DNA of 64,000 nucleotides from assembly GCF_027853965.1 (NCBI RefSeq), contig NZ_JAQGLB010000001.1, forward strand, positions 434,001 through 498,000, in the 5' to 3' direction. The notes under the pieces were generated by a model. That model was not told the origin of the DNA, ran no database searches, and saw only the letters and a list, made by a program, of their open reading frames with translations. Below, piece after piece: positions 1 to 9,270 of the stretch (its first letter is position 1; each line of letters starts with the position of its first letter). This DNA comes from Saccharopolyspora indica (GTDB lineage: Bacteria > Actinomycetota > Actinomycetes > Mycobacteriales > Pseudonocardiaceae). The position numbers and the translations under genes were made by a program.

Positions 1-84
1 CGATGTCCCGGGGCAGGCCGCCGGTGACACCGGCGCGCCGCGGTGGGGCGGTGTGCGGGTATCGCGGTGCTGGGAGGGGGTCTC

Positions 85-1845
85 ATGCCGCTTTACTCCG
101 AGGCGCTCTACCGGAGCGTCGTGCTGGTGGACGTCGCGCGCTTCACCGATGCGCGCCGGACCTTCCACGACCAGGTCGCGGTGCACCGGAGCCTCACCCA
201 GCTGCTGGAGCAGGCCTTCGACGAGTCGGGCATCGAGTGGCGCACCTGCGACGTGGAGGACCGCGGCGACGGCAAGATAATCCTGGTGCCGCCCCACGTG
301 CCGCAGGTGCGGCTGGCCGACCACCTCGGCAACCGGTTGCTCGCGGGGCTGCGCAGGCACAACGCGGTGCACTCCGATGCGGCGGCCATGCAGCTGCGGG
401 TCGCGCTGCACGCCGGGCACGTCAAGGTCAGCTCCAACGGCAAGGTCAGCCCGGCGATCAACTTCGCGGCCCGCATCCTCGACGCGCCGGATGCGAAGAC
501 CTGGTTGGCGCAGACGCGCAGCGCGCTCGCGCTGATCGCCTCGGAGGACTTCTTCCGGGACGTGATCCAGCACGAGGCCGCCGAACCCGAGATGTTCCAG
601 CAGATCTCGGTGGCGGTGAAGGAGACCAGCACCGTCGCGTGGCTGCGGCTGCTGGGCGCGGAGGCCAAGGCCTTCGAACCGGCCGCGCCGCGCGACGTGC
701 TGGAGCTGCTGCCTGCCGGTGAGCTGGAGAAGCTCCGCGACCCGCTGGCCGAGCTCGACGTCGCGCAGCTGCCGACGCTGCTGCGGCGGGCCGCCGGCCC
801 GGCCGTCCAGCTCCCCGGGCGCGAGGCCAGCGCGTGGGACGTCCTGGAGTACCTGACCGATGTCAACGCGGGCGCGGACGGCTTCCCACCGGCGTTGGCG
901 TTCGTGGAGCTGCTGGCGCGGCAGATCGGTGACCGCGCGGTGCGCGCCAAGCTGGAGGAGTGGAGCAGCGCGCAGGCCCGGCGGCTGCTGCTCGACGCCG
1001 AACTCGCGGATTTCCGCGCGGCGCACGCGGAACCGGTCGCGGTCGATTCCCGGCTGCACCTGGTCGTGGTCGTCCAGCACGACGGGATCGACCCGGACCG
1101 CTTCGTGATCTCGCACTGGCGGCAGGACGATCCGGCGGAGTGGCCGCCGGTGCGCGGGCGCAGCCGCACGGCCCGGTTCGACGAGATCGAGTGGCACGTG
1201 GACGCGCTGGTGATCGAGGCGGAGCGGGCGTGGCGCGGTCACGAGGGAGCGGTGGCGCTGGAAGTCGTGCTGCCGCGGGCGTTGCTGAACCTGCCCGTGC
1301 ACCTGTGGCACAAGGAGCACGACTCGGGCGTACCCCGCCCGCTGTGCCTGGACTACCCGATCGTGGTGCGCTCCTTGGAGCGGATGATGTCCGATCACTG
1401 GCACCGGGTGTGGAACCGGCGGTGGCGGACGATGAGCGAGGATCCGCGCAGCGCGGTGGTGCACTACGCCCGGCAGGCGGACCCGGACAGCCCGCACGCG
1501 GTGGAAGCCGTGCTGGAGGGGGAGGAGCGGTGCGCGGCCATCGTGCTGACGGCGGCCCCGTCGCGGGAACCGCGCCGCGGGGACGAGCTGATGTCGGCGC
1601 TGCGCTCCGGTTTGCCCGCGGTGTTCTGGCACCGCACCGACGCGGATCCGGGACGCGTGCGCGAGGTGGTGGAGTGGTTGGTCGACGAAGGCGGGCTGGG
1701 TGAGCTGCCGTCCCGCGCCCAGCGGATCCGGCGGGACGCGCACCGGGACTCCCCAACGCGATTCGACGTGAAGGTGGTGCAAGAGCTGGTGGTGATGTGG
1801 GATGATCCGAGCCGGTTGCTGAACCCCGATGAGCTCGCGGGCTGA
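85..1845 (+). CDS. VMAP-type protein with N-terminal nucleotide-cyclase-like domain
   Basis: The 586-residue protein begins with a class III cyclase-like fold (residues about 8-200). The two metal-binding aspartates appear kept, D16 in VLVDVARF and D62 in RGDGKI, and a GKVSPAINFAARIL segment matches the usual G-x-VN-AAR region. A helical middle (about 225-330) precedes a C-terminal part (about 340-586) with many W and H residues (HLWHKEHDS, LERMMSDHWHRVW), which I match to the VMAP C-terminal domain of vWA-MoxR ternary systems. The ATG at 85 is chosen for the GGGAGGGGG four bases upstream. It leads a run with a MoxR ATPase and a vWA/NB-ARC protein, the expected ternary partners. Whether it makes a cyclic nucleotide is unknown. 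The assignment rests on motif recall, not a profile search. Confidence 0.72.
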   Translation: MPLYSEALYRSVVLVDVARFTDARRTFHDQVAVHRSLTQLLEQAFDESGIEWRTCDVEDRGDGKIILVPPHVPQVRLADHLGNRLLAGLRRHNAVHSDAAAMQLRVALHAGHVKVSSNGKVSPAINFAARILDAPDAKTWLAQTRSALALIASEDFFRDVIQHEAAEPEMFQQISVAVKETSTVAWLRLLGAEAKAFEPAAPRDVLELLPAGELEKLRDPLAELDVAQLPTLLRRAAGPAVQLPGREASAWDVLEYLTDVNAGADGFPPALAFVELLARQIGDRAVRAKLEEWSSAQARRLLLDAELADFRAAHAEPVAVDSRLHLVVVVQHDGIDPDRFVISHWRQDDPAEWPPVRGRSRTARFDEIEWHVDALVIEAERAWRGHEGAVALEVVLPRALLNLPVHLWHKEHDSGVPRPLCLDYPIVVRSLERMMSDHWHRVWNRRWRTMSEDPRSAVVHYARQADPDSPHAVEAVLEGEERCAAIVLTAAPSREPRRGDELMSALRSGLPAVFWHRTDADPGRVREVVEWLVDEGGLGELPSRAQRIRRDAHRDSPTRFDVKVVQELVVMWDDPSRLLNPDELAG

Positions 1846-1865
1846 AGCCGGGAGGTACACCGCGA

Positions 1866-2975
1866 ATGAGCATCGACGAGCGTTCCGGTGATGCGGAACG
1901 AGGGCGGTCGGCGGGGTTCGGCACGCCGGACTGGTGGATCTACCGCGGCACCGGCAGGCCGTTGCGCGATGTCCGGTTGACCGATCTGCTGCCCGCACCG
2001 CCGCCCTGGCGGGACTTCCAGGGCGGTCCGCTGCCCGAGCGGGACCTGCCGCCCCCGGACGACGGCGAGACCCGGCGGCGGTTGGGCGCGGAGGCGTACC
2101 TGTCCGAACGCGACGTCGACGCGCACGAGGTCGACATGGTGAACTCGGCGCTGTACCTGCGCCGCCCGCTGCTGGTGACCGGTCGTCCCGGCACCGGCAA
2201 GTCCAGCCTGGCCTTCCGGATCGCCCGCGAACTGGGGCTCGGGCGGGTGCTCAGGTGGCCGATCACCAGTCGCACCACGCTGAAATCCGGCCTGTACGCC
2301 TACGACGCGATCGGTCGAGCGCAGGCCGCAGCGACGCGGCAGGCGGCGGCGAAGTGGGCTGCGGGCGGCGAGCACGAACCGGCCGCGGAGCCGCCGGTGG
2401 GCGACTTCGTGCGGTTGGGGCCGCTGGGCACGGCTTTCCTGCCGACCGGGCTGCCGCGCGTGCTGCTCATCGACGAGCTCGACAAGAGCGAGGTCGACCT
2501 GCCCAACGATCTGCTGAGCATCTTCGAGGACGGGCAGTTCACCATTCCCGAGCTGGAGCGGATGCGGGACCGGTCGCCGGAGGTGACCGTGCTGGCCGAC
2601 GATCCCGGCACCACGGCCACCGTCGTCGACGGCCGGGTGAGCTGCCGCGCCTTCCCGGTCGTGGTGATCACCAGCAACGGCGAGCGGGAGTTCCCGGAGG
2701 CGTTCCTGCGCCGCTGCCTGCGGTTGACCGTCCGGGAACCGGGCGCCGAGCAGCTGGCCGCGATGGTGGCCGCGCACCTGGCCGGGACCGAGGACGGCCA
2801 GCGGGAGCGGATGATCCAGGAGTTCCTGGACCGCGGGGCCGACGGTGGTGGTCTTCCCGCCGACAAGCTGCTGGACGCGTTGTACCTGGTGACCTCGGGC
2901 ACCTACCGCGACGACGGCGAGTCCTGGTCGCGGTTGCGGGATGCGCTGTGGCGGCAACTCACCTCGGTCACCTGA
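1866..2975 (+). CDS. MoxR-type AAA+ ATPase
   Basis: This is a 369-residue AAA+ ATPase of the MoxR kind that accompanies vWA proteins in ternary NTP-dependent systems. Walker A is GRPGTGKS at residues 106-113. Walker B is VLLIDELDKS, with the aspartate near 203. A sensor-1-like VVVITSNGEREFPEAFLRRC follows, ending in a probable arginine finger. Roughly 80 N-terminal residues before the ATPase are proline-rich and poorly conserved. It lies 20 nt after the VMAP-like gene, with GGGAGG upstream of the ATG, and ends one base before the GTG of the next gene, so the three are probably one transcript. Its likely role is ATP-driven remodelling of a partner bound through the vWA-like protein; the target is not evident. 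Confidence 0.9.
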   Translation: MSIDERSGDAERGRSAGFGTPDWWIYRGTGRPLRDVRLTDLLPAPPPWRDFQGGPLPERDLPPPDDGETRRRLGAEAYLSERDVDAHEVDMVNSALYLRRPLLVTGRPGTGKSSLAFRIARELGLGRVLRWPITSRTTLKSGLYAYDAIGRAQAAATRQAAAKWAAGGEHEPAAEPPVGDFVRLGPLGTAFLPTGLPRVLLIDELDKSEVDLPNDLLSIFEDGQFTIPELERMRDRSPEVTVLADDPGTTATVVDGRVSCRAFPVVVITSNGEREFPEAFLRRCLRLTVREPGAEQLAAMVAAHLAGTEDGQRERMIQEFLDRGADGGGLPADKLLDALYLVTSGTYRDDGESWSRLRDALWRQLTSVT

Positions 2976-2976
2976 C

Positions 2977-5900
2977 GTGCGGCGCGCGGATGGTGGTGCG
3001 GCAGCCGGTCCGGACGGGCGGGCGGAACCTGCGACCGCGCCGCTGCTGAGCGCCGGTGAGCTGGACTGGTCCGAGGTCGCCGATGCGGTCTGGTTGACCG
3101 CGGCGACCCAGCACGCGTGGGGGCGCAAGCGCGGTGCCGCTCCGCAGGACCCGGCCGACGAAAGTCCTCAGTGGACCGATGAGCGGCCGGCGGTCGCGGA
3201 GACCGAGCCGCGCGAGGAACCGCCGGAGCCGCCCGAGCCGCTCCCGCGCCCGCCGGAGGAGGTCGACCAGGACGTCGTCGCGGACGTGCTCCCGGACGAG
3301 GAGTGGTCGGTGCGCGACGGAGTTCCAGCCGACGGTGCCGGGCTGCGAGTGGTGCGCCGGGAGGTGGGAAGACCGGACTTCGTCCGGGCGCTCAGGCCGT
3401 TCAAGCGCGAGATCTCGTCCCCGCACGACGAAGACGCGCTTCTCGACGAGGACGCGACCGCGGAACGCGCGGTCGAGGACGGACTGTGGCTGCCGATGAC
3501 CCGACCGGGCAAGACGCGCTGGCTCGACCTGACGCTGGTCGTGGACACCAACCCGTCCATGGCGCTGTGGAGCTCGACGATCAGCGGGTTCCTCAGCGCG
3601 CTGGAACGGCTGGGCGCGTTCCGGTCGATCCAGCGGCGGTTGCTGGAGACCGGTGCGACGCCGTCGCTGCGCGGCGGCACGCCGGACACCCCGGTGCGCA
3701 GCCCGGCGGAGCTGATCGACCCGTCCGGGCGGCGGGTCGTGCTGGTCCTGACCGACGGTGTCGCCGCGTGCTGGCGGCGGGGTTCGGTCGCGCCCCTGCT
3801 GGCCACGTGGGGCGAGTCGATGTCGGTGGCGGTGGCCCACCTGTTCCCGCAGCGGTTGTGGCACCGCGGCGGTCTGCGCCCGCAGCGCGCGAAGCTCACC
3901 ACCCCGCGCGCGGCGGCCCCCAACCGGCAGTGGCAGGTGGAGCTGCCCGACGCGTGGCTGGATCCCGACCCGTCCCCACCGCCCGGTTCGGTAGCAGTGC
4001 CGATCCTGGAGCTGGAAACGCGCTGGCTGTCCCACTGGGCGCAGCTGGTCGCGGGGCAGCGCAGGCGTTCGGCGGAGGCCGTGGTGATGCTGGCCGGTCC
4101 GCTGCAGCCGGCCGAGGACGAGGCGCAGGTCCCGGGCAACGGTCGCGCGCGGTCCCCGCAACAGCGGGTGATGAACTTCCTCAGCACGGCCTCGCCGCCC
4201 GCGTCGCGGCTCGCGACGCTGCTGGCCGCGGTGCCGGTGAGCGTGCCGGTCGCGCGGGCGATCCAGACCGAGCTGGTGCCGGGTTCCGGACCGGACGACC
4301 TGGCCGAGGTGTTCACCAGCGATCTGCTGCGGCCCGTCGACGAGGCGGGTGGCTGGGAGAACGCCACGTTCGCCTTCGAGCAGCCGGTCCGGGAGGTCCT
4401 GCTCAGCGGCGCCCGGCGCTCGGAGACCGCGCACGTGCTGCGCATCGTCGCCGACCGCGTCCCCGGCGTCGCCCACCTCCGCGATGCGCTGGCCGACCCG
4501 GACCGGACGCCGAGCCCGCTCCCGGCCCCGGACTCGGCCGGTGACCTGGAGATCGAGCGCGCCGTGATGCGGGCCCTGTCGGGGCCGTACCTGGCCCGTG
4601 CGGGCCGGATCGGCAGGCAGCTCCGGGGCACCGCGAAGATCACACGTTCGGCGGAACGTGATCGCTTCAGTTCCGGGACCGGTGGGTCCGATGAATCCGT
4701 GAGTACCGCAGACACGACGGCGAGTGGAAAAATGTCAGGTCACAACAGCGAACCCGCGAGCGCCCAGCAGCACCCGGACCGCCTGCCGGAACCGCTCCGG
4801 GTGGTGCCGTTCGAACCGGCCGAGGGCGCCTCGGACACCTCCGGGCCGCCGTCCACTGTGGTCGCCCGGATCCTCCGCGAGCGGCGGTCCGACGACGTGC
4901 CGCCGATCTGGGGCGACGTGCCGCCGCGCAATCCGATCTTCACCGGCCGGGAGGAACCGCTGGCCGAGCTCGACGAGCGGCTCAAGGACGGCGGCACCAC
5001 CGCCATCCTGCCCTCGGCGCTGCACGGCATGAGCGGGATCGGCAAGACCCAGATCGCCGTCGAGTACGTCTACCGCCACCTGTCGGACTACGACCTGGTG
5101 TGGTGGGTGCAGGCCGGGCAGGCCGCGCAGATCCGCGCCGGGCTGACCGAGCTGGCGCAGGCGCTGCAGCTGCCGGGCAGCTCCGAGGCCCACACCGCGG
5201 TGCCCGCGGTGCGGGAGGCGCTGCGCCGGGGCTATCCGATCCGCCGGTGGCTGCTGGTGTTCGACGCCGCGGAGAGCCCGGAGGACGTGCGCCCCTTCTT
5301 CCCGGCCAACGGGCCGGGCGAGATCATCATCACCTCGCGCAACCCGGACTGGGCGGAGGTCGCCGGTCCGCTGGAGGTCACGCTGTTCGAGCGCTCGGAG
5401 AGCAAGGCGCTGCTGCGCAGCCGCGGCCCGGAGATCACCGAGGACGAGGCGGACGCGCTGGCCGAGAAGCTCGGCGATCTCCCGCTGGCGATCGCCCAGG
5501 CGGCCGCGTGGCGCGCCGAGACCGGGATGCCGGTCAGCGAGTACCTGCGCGTGTTCGACGAGAAGGTGGCCGAGATACTCGACGTGTCCGCGCCGAACGA
5601 CTACGAGGTGTCGCTGGCGGCGGCGTGGAACGTCTCGCTGGACCAGCTGGAAGCCCGCAACCCGGCCGCGCACCAGCTGCTGCAGGTGTGCGCGTTCTTC
5701 GCCGCGGAACCGATCTCCCGCAGCCTGTTCACCGGCGTGCGCGGCACGGCGGTGTCACCGGAGCTGGACGCGGCGCTGCGCGATCCGCTGCGGCTGGGCC
5801 GGGCGATCCGCGACATCAACAGGTTCGGGCTGGCCAAGATCGACCACCGCAACGACACGCTGCAGCTGCACCGGCTGGTGCAGCTGGTCCTGCGCGACCG

Positions 5901-7380
5901 GATGTCCCCGCAGCGCCGCGCCGAGGTCCGGCACGGCGCGCACCTGCTGCTGGCCAACCTCGACCCGGGCGATCCGGCCGATCCCGCGCAGTGGCCGCGC
6001 TTCCAGGCCATCCTCCCGCACGCCTACGCCTCGAACGTGCTGGAGTGCGAGGACCCCTGGGTGCGGCAGCTGGTCATCGACCTGATGGAGTACCTGTTCT
6101 TCTGGGGCGACCACCACGAGAGCGCCGCGCTGGGCCGCCGGGCGATGCAGGCCTGGTCCACGCAGCTGGAGGAGACCGACCCGCAGCTCATGCAGGTGGC
6201 CGCCAAGCTGGGGCCGCACCTGACCATCCTGGGCCGCTTCGAGGAAGCCGCCGAGCTCAACGGGCGGATGCTGGCCCTGCGCAAGCAGACCTCGGGGGAG
6301 AACAGCGAGGAGACCCTGGACGCGGAGCTCAGCGTCGCGTTCGACCTGAAGGCCAAGGGCGAGTACTCGCAAGCCCGGGACATGAACCTGGCGACCTACC
6401 AGAAGGCCAAGGCGCTCTACGGCGAGGACGACCCGGTCACCTTGTCCGCGGTGCACGACTTCGCGGTGACGCTGCGGCTGCTCGGCGACTACCGGGGAGC
6501 GCGGGAGCTCAACGAGGACACCGTCCGGCGGCGCGGCGAGGTCCACGGCTACGACAGCGCGCACGCCGTGAACACCCTGGGCGGGCTGATCCTGGACCGC
6601 CTCGAACTGGGCGACTACATCTGGGCGCACGCCGAGATGGAGCGGCTGTTCGCCCGCTGCCGCAAGCTCTTCGGCGAGGACAAGGCGATCACCCTGTACT
6701 GCCAGCACCGGCTGGCGGTGGCGGCCCGCAAGAACGGTGACCACCGAGGTGCCTTCGAGCTCTCCAGCGGGGCCCTGGACCTGTTCCGGTTCCGCTACGG
6801 CTCCGACCACCCGAACACGCTGGCCTGCGCGATCTCGCACTCCATCGACCTGCGGCACTACGGCGATCTGGCGAACGCGCGCAAGCTCGGCGAGGACACC
6901 TACGACCGGTACCGGCGCGGTCTCGGCGAGAACCACCCGCACACCCTGGGCGCGGCCATCGACGTCGCGGTGACGCTGCGGGCCCTCGGCGAGGTCGACG
7001 GCGCGCGGCAGCTCGACGAGGGGTCGGTGGAGCAGCTCGGCGCGATCTTCGGTCCGGAGCAGGCGCACTCGGTGATCTCGGTGATCAACCTGGCCAGCGA
7101 TCTGGCCGCTCTCGGCGAGAACGAGGCGGCGCTGGAGCTGAGCACCGAGACCGCGCAGCGAGCGGGGCGGGTGTTCGGCCCCGATCACCCGACGACCATC
7201 GCCGCCACCCACAACCTCGTCCTGGACCTGCGCACGGCCGGGCGCGGTGAGGAGGCGGAGCTCAAGCACGCCGACGTGCTGTCCCGCTACCGGGAGGTGC
7301 TGGGTGAAAGGCATCCCGCGGTGATGGCCGCGGTCCGCGGCGACCGGGCGGACTGCGACATCGACCCCGTTCCGCTGTGA
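2977..7380 (+). CDS. vWA-like (SAV_2336-type) / NB-ARC / TPR fusion protein, FxsT-like
   Basis: The 1467-residue protein has three parts. An N-terminal region (about 1-540) carries a vWA-like segment (WLDLTLVVDTNPSMALWSS, about 185) whose MIDAS motif is degenerate, as in SAV_2336-type proteins. An NB-ARC NTPase follows, with Walker A GMSGIGKT at 684-691 and Walker B near RRWLLVFDAA. About 400 residues of TPR_12-type repeats (about 1055-1460) end it. This layout matches the TPR protein of the FxSxx-COOH RiPP system. The GTG at 2977, directly after the MoxR stop, is preferred. An ATG at 2941 would overlap the MoxR gene by 35 nt, and neither has a strong ribosome binding site. The stop is 19 nt from the convergent HExxH gene. 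It is probably a STAND-type sensor that oligomerises on activation. Confidence 0.82.
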   Translation: MRRADGGAAAGPDGRAEPATAPLLSAGELDWSEVADAVWLTAATQHAWGRKRGAAPQDPADESPQWTDERPAVAETEPREEPPEPPEPLPRPPEEVDQDVVADVLPDEEWSVRDGVPADGAGLRVVRREVGRPDFVRALRPFKREISSPHDEDALLDEDATAERAVEDGLWLPMTRPGKTRWLDLTLVVDTNPSMALWSSTISGFLSALERLGAFRSIQRRLLETGATPSLRGGTPDTPVRSPAELIDPSGRRVVLVLTDGVAACWRRGSVAPLLATWGESMSVAVAHLFPQRLWHRGGLRPQRAKLTTPRAAAPNRQWQVELPDAWLDPDPSPPPGSVAVPILELETRWLSHWAQLVAGQRRRSAEAVVMLAGPLQPAEDEAQVPGNGRARSPQQRVMNFLSTASPPASRLATLLAAVPVSVPVARAIQTELVPGSGPDDLAEVFTSDLLRPVDEAGGWENATFAFEQPVREVLLSGARRSETAHVLRIVADRVPGVAHLRDALADPDRTPSPLPAPDSAGDLEIERAVMRALSGPYLARAGRIGRQLRGTAKITRSAERDRFSSGTGGSDESVSTADTTASGKMSGHNSEPASAQQHPDRLPEPLRVVPFEPAEGASDTSGPPSTVVARILRERRSDDVPPIWGDVPPRNPIFTGREEPLAELDERLKDGGTTAILPSALHGMSGIGKTQIAVEYVYRHLSDYDLVWWVQAGQAAQIRAGLTELAQALQLPGSSEAHTAVPAVREALRRGYPIRRWLLVFDAAESPEDVRPFFPANGPGEIIITSRNPDWAEVAGPLEVTLFERSESKALLRSRGPEITEDEADALAEKLGDLPLAIAQAAAWRAETGMPVSEYLRVFDEKVAEILDVSAPNDYEVSLAAAWNVSLDQLEARNPAAHQLLQVCAFFAAEPISRSLFTGVRGTAVSPELDAALRDPLRLGRAIRDINRFGLAKIDHRNDTLQLHRLVQLVLRDRMSPQRRAEVRHGAHLLLANLDPGDPADPAQWPRFQAILPHAYASNVLECEDPWVRQLVIDLMEYLFFWGDHHESAALGRRAMQAWSTQLEETDPQLMQVAAKLGPHLTILGRFEEAAELNGRMLALRKQTSGENSEETLDAELSVAFDLKAKGEYSQARDMNLATYQKAKALYGEDDPVTLSAVHDFAVTLRLLGDYRGARELNEDTVRRRGEVHGYDSAHAVNTLGGLILDRLELGDYIWAHAEMERLFARCRKLFGEDKAITLYCQHRLAVAARKNGDHRGAFELSSGALDLFRFRYGSDHPNTLACAISHSIDLRHYGDLANARKLGEDTYDRYRRGLGENHPHTLGAAIDVAVTLRALGEVDGARQLDEGSVEQLGAIFGPEQAHSVISVINLASDLAALGENEAALELSTETAQRAGRVFGPDHPTTIAATHNLVLDLRTAGRGEEAELKHADVLSRYREVLGERHPAVMAAVRGDRADCDIDPVPL

Positions 7381-7399
7381 TGGCGGTGGGCCGGCCGGT

Positions 7400-9235
7400 T
7401 CAGGCCAGGAACCGGCCGATCCAGTCGGCGAGCTCGTCCGGCGCGGGTGCCGCTGGAGACCGGAGTTCCCGGTGCACCGCGCGGATCAGCTCGGGGCAGG
7501 TCAGCAGCGCCCGGGCGGCCGGGCGCCTGCCGAGCCCGGACAGGGCGAGGCCGAGCCCGGTCCAGGACGCCGGGCGGTCCGGGTCCGCCGCCAGCTCCGC
7601 CCGGTACCCGCGCGCCGCCGCGGTGAGGTTCCCGGTGGCGTAAGCCAGATCCGCCGCGGTGGCGTCGGGAACGCTCGCCCACGTTCTGGAAAGAGCGGGC
7701 CGGGAACGGGAATCGACGTCCTCGACGAAGCTGAGGCGGACCAGGTCCAGGCGGGCCTGCGACCAGGCGCCGTCGGGCACCGGCGTGGGTGCCCGGTCGT
7801 CGGCGACCTCGACCCCGGCCACGCGCTGCCGCCCTTCCCGCCACGCGCGGGTCACCGCCGAAACGGTCTCCGGATCGGGGCGCACGTGCCGGAGGCGCCA
7901 GCCCGCGTAGTGGTCGGCGACCAGATCGGTGGCCTTGCCGGCGAGTTCGGCGGGCACCGGCTCGTCCTGCCAGGGCCCGAGCCGCTCGGCGATGCCGTCG
8001 GCGAATCGTCGCCCGGCCAGGGTCAGCGCCGGGTCGTGGCGCAGCACCTGGAGGGTGTTCCAGGTCGCTGCCCGCCAGTAGGCGAACTCGAACGCGGCGC
8101 GCCGGTCGAGCGGGTTGGCGCGCATCAGAGCGCGCCAGAGCATCGTGACGCCGAAGAACGCGTAGACGCCCTGCAGCACGCCGGCGACGGGGCGCGGATC
8201 GTCCCGCCAGGGCGTATGGAAGCGCAACCGGGGGTCGTCCTCGCGCAACCGGATGAAGTGCAGGAGGCCGCCCAGCCGGATGTGCTGGAACTCGTGGACG
8301 AGCATGCCCGCCAGTTCGACACCGTCGGCGGGACGGCTGACGATCGCGCTGCCGAACGCTTCGCCGGTGGACGCGCTCGGCATCCGGAACGGCACCGCGG
8401 GCCGGGGCACCAGCGAGTCCAGGCCGACCTGCAGCGCGGGGACGATGTCGGGCAGGTGCTCGACGAGCACCTGCCACGCCTCCGCCAGCAGTTCTCGCCA
8501 GGAGGTCGCCTCGGCGTCGCTGAGCCGCTGCGGCAGTGCCGGTTCATGCAGCCCGCGGTAGGGGTCGATGTCGTCCAGGTGCACGGAGAACACCTGGTCG
8601 TGCGCCCGCAGCGACACCTGCCGCATGCCCGACCAGCCCGGGGCGTCCGCGGCGGGATCGGTGGGCAGGCGCACGCAGGTGGTGTCGTCGCCGACTTCCA
8701 CCCGGTCGCCGTCGCCGCGCACTTCGGCCACCGAGAACGGCGCGTCCGAGGGCAGGTGGGCGAGCCCGAGCGTGGGCAGGATCGCGCCGCCGCGCCAGAC
8801 CGGCACCGACGCCCGGAACGGCAGGCCCGCGCGGATCGCCGCCGCGGCGGCGATCGCGTGGATGTGTCCGATGTGGACCCACAGCGGGCAGATCCCGGTG
8901 ACCCGGTGGTGGAACAGGCGCGTGGTGTAGCCGACCCAGCTCCCCGTGTAGGGATGTGCGAGGACCAGGTCGAGCACGTCGGGGCGCACCGACTGGACGC
9001 GTTCGAGCAGTTCCCAGGCCCATTCGGGGGAAGGTAGCGGTTCGCACCGGTCGGGGACCTTGGCCGCCTCGTCCACCAGACCCCGCAACAGCAGCAGCCG
9101 ACGGCTGCGTTCGGCGCGGCGCAGCTTGCGCACGGTGGGTGCCCCGCCAGCGCCCCGGGCGAGCTCGTCGAAGTCGGTCCAGGACAGGCGGTGCAGCGCC
9201 AGGTCTTCCGGGGAGTTCTCGTGGCCGACGGGCAC
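7400..9235 (-). CDS. HExxH-type peptide beta-hydroxylase (FxsB C-terminal-like), freestanding
   Basis: The 611-residue protein opens with a segment typical of the HEXXH-motif peptide-modification family (HRLSWTDFDELARG, then LRRAERSRRLLLLRGL). It carries HEFQH at residues 314-318 within GMLVHEFQHIRLGGL. In FxsB proteins this domain follows a radical SAM/SPASM domain; here it stands alone. The family is described as alpha-ketoglutarate-dependent beta-hydroxylases acting on ribosomal peptides. The GTG at 9235 is chosen because AAGGAG lies five bases upstream and the family homology begins just after it. Immediately upstream on the same strand is the small precursor-like gene (36 nt gap), its likely substrate. 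The C-terminal 150 residues look TPR-like (DRPASWTGLGLALSGLGRRP). Confidence 0.82.
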   Translation of the reverse strand: MPVGHENSPEDLALHRLSWTDFDELARGAGGAPTVRKLRRAERSRRLLLLRGLVDEAAKVPDRCEPLPSPEWAWELLERVQSVRPDVLDLVLAHPYTGSWVGYTTRLFHHRVTGICPLWVHIGHIHAIAAAAAIRAGLPFRASVPVWRGGAILPTLGLAHLPSDAPFSVAEVRGDGDRVEVGDDTTCVRLPTDPAADAPGWSGMRQVSLRAHDQVFSVHLDDIDPYRGLHEPALPQRLSDAEATSWRELLAEAWQVLVEHLPDIVPALQVGLDSLVPRPAVPFRMPSASTGEAFGSAIVSRPADGVELAGMLVHEFQHIRLGGLLHFIRLREDDPRLRFHTPWRDDPRPVAGVLQGVYAFFGVTMLWRALMRANPLDRRAAFEFAYWRAATWNTLQVLRHDPALTLAGRRFADGIAERLGPWQDEPVPAELAGKATDLVADHYAGWRLRHVRPDPETVSAVTRAWREGRQRVAGVEVADDRAPTPVPDGAWSQARLDLVRLSFVEDVDSRSRPALSRTWASVPDATAADLAYATGNLTAAARGYRAELAADPDRPASWTGLGLALSGLGRRPAARALLTCPELIRAVHRELRSPAAPAPDELADWIGRFLA

Positions 9236-9270
9236 GGCTGCTCCTTGGGAGTAGGACGCCGACCGCGGCG

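Noticed and set aside
1-84. Start of an upstream-reading gene at the left edge
   Set aside because: The frames there have no ribosome binding site and only a few codons before the VMAP-like start at 85.
4735-7380. Separate NB-ARC/TPR gene starting at the internal ATG near 4735
   Set aside because: The frame is continuous from 2977 and the vWA-NB-ARC-TPR fusion is a known layout. There is no good ribosome binding site before the internal ATG.
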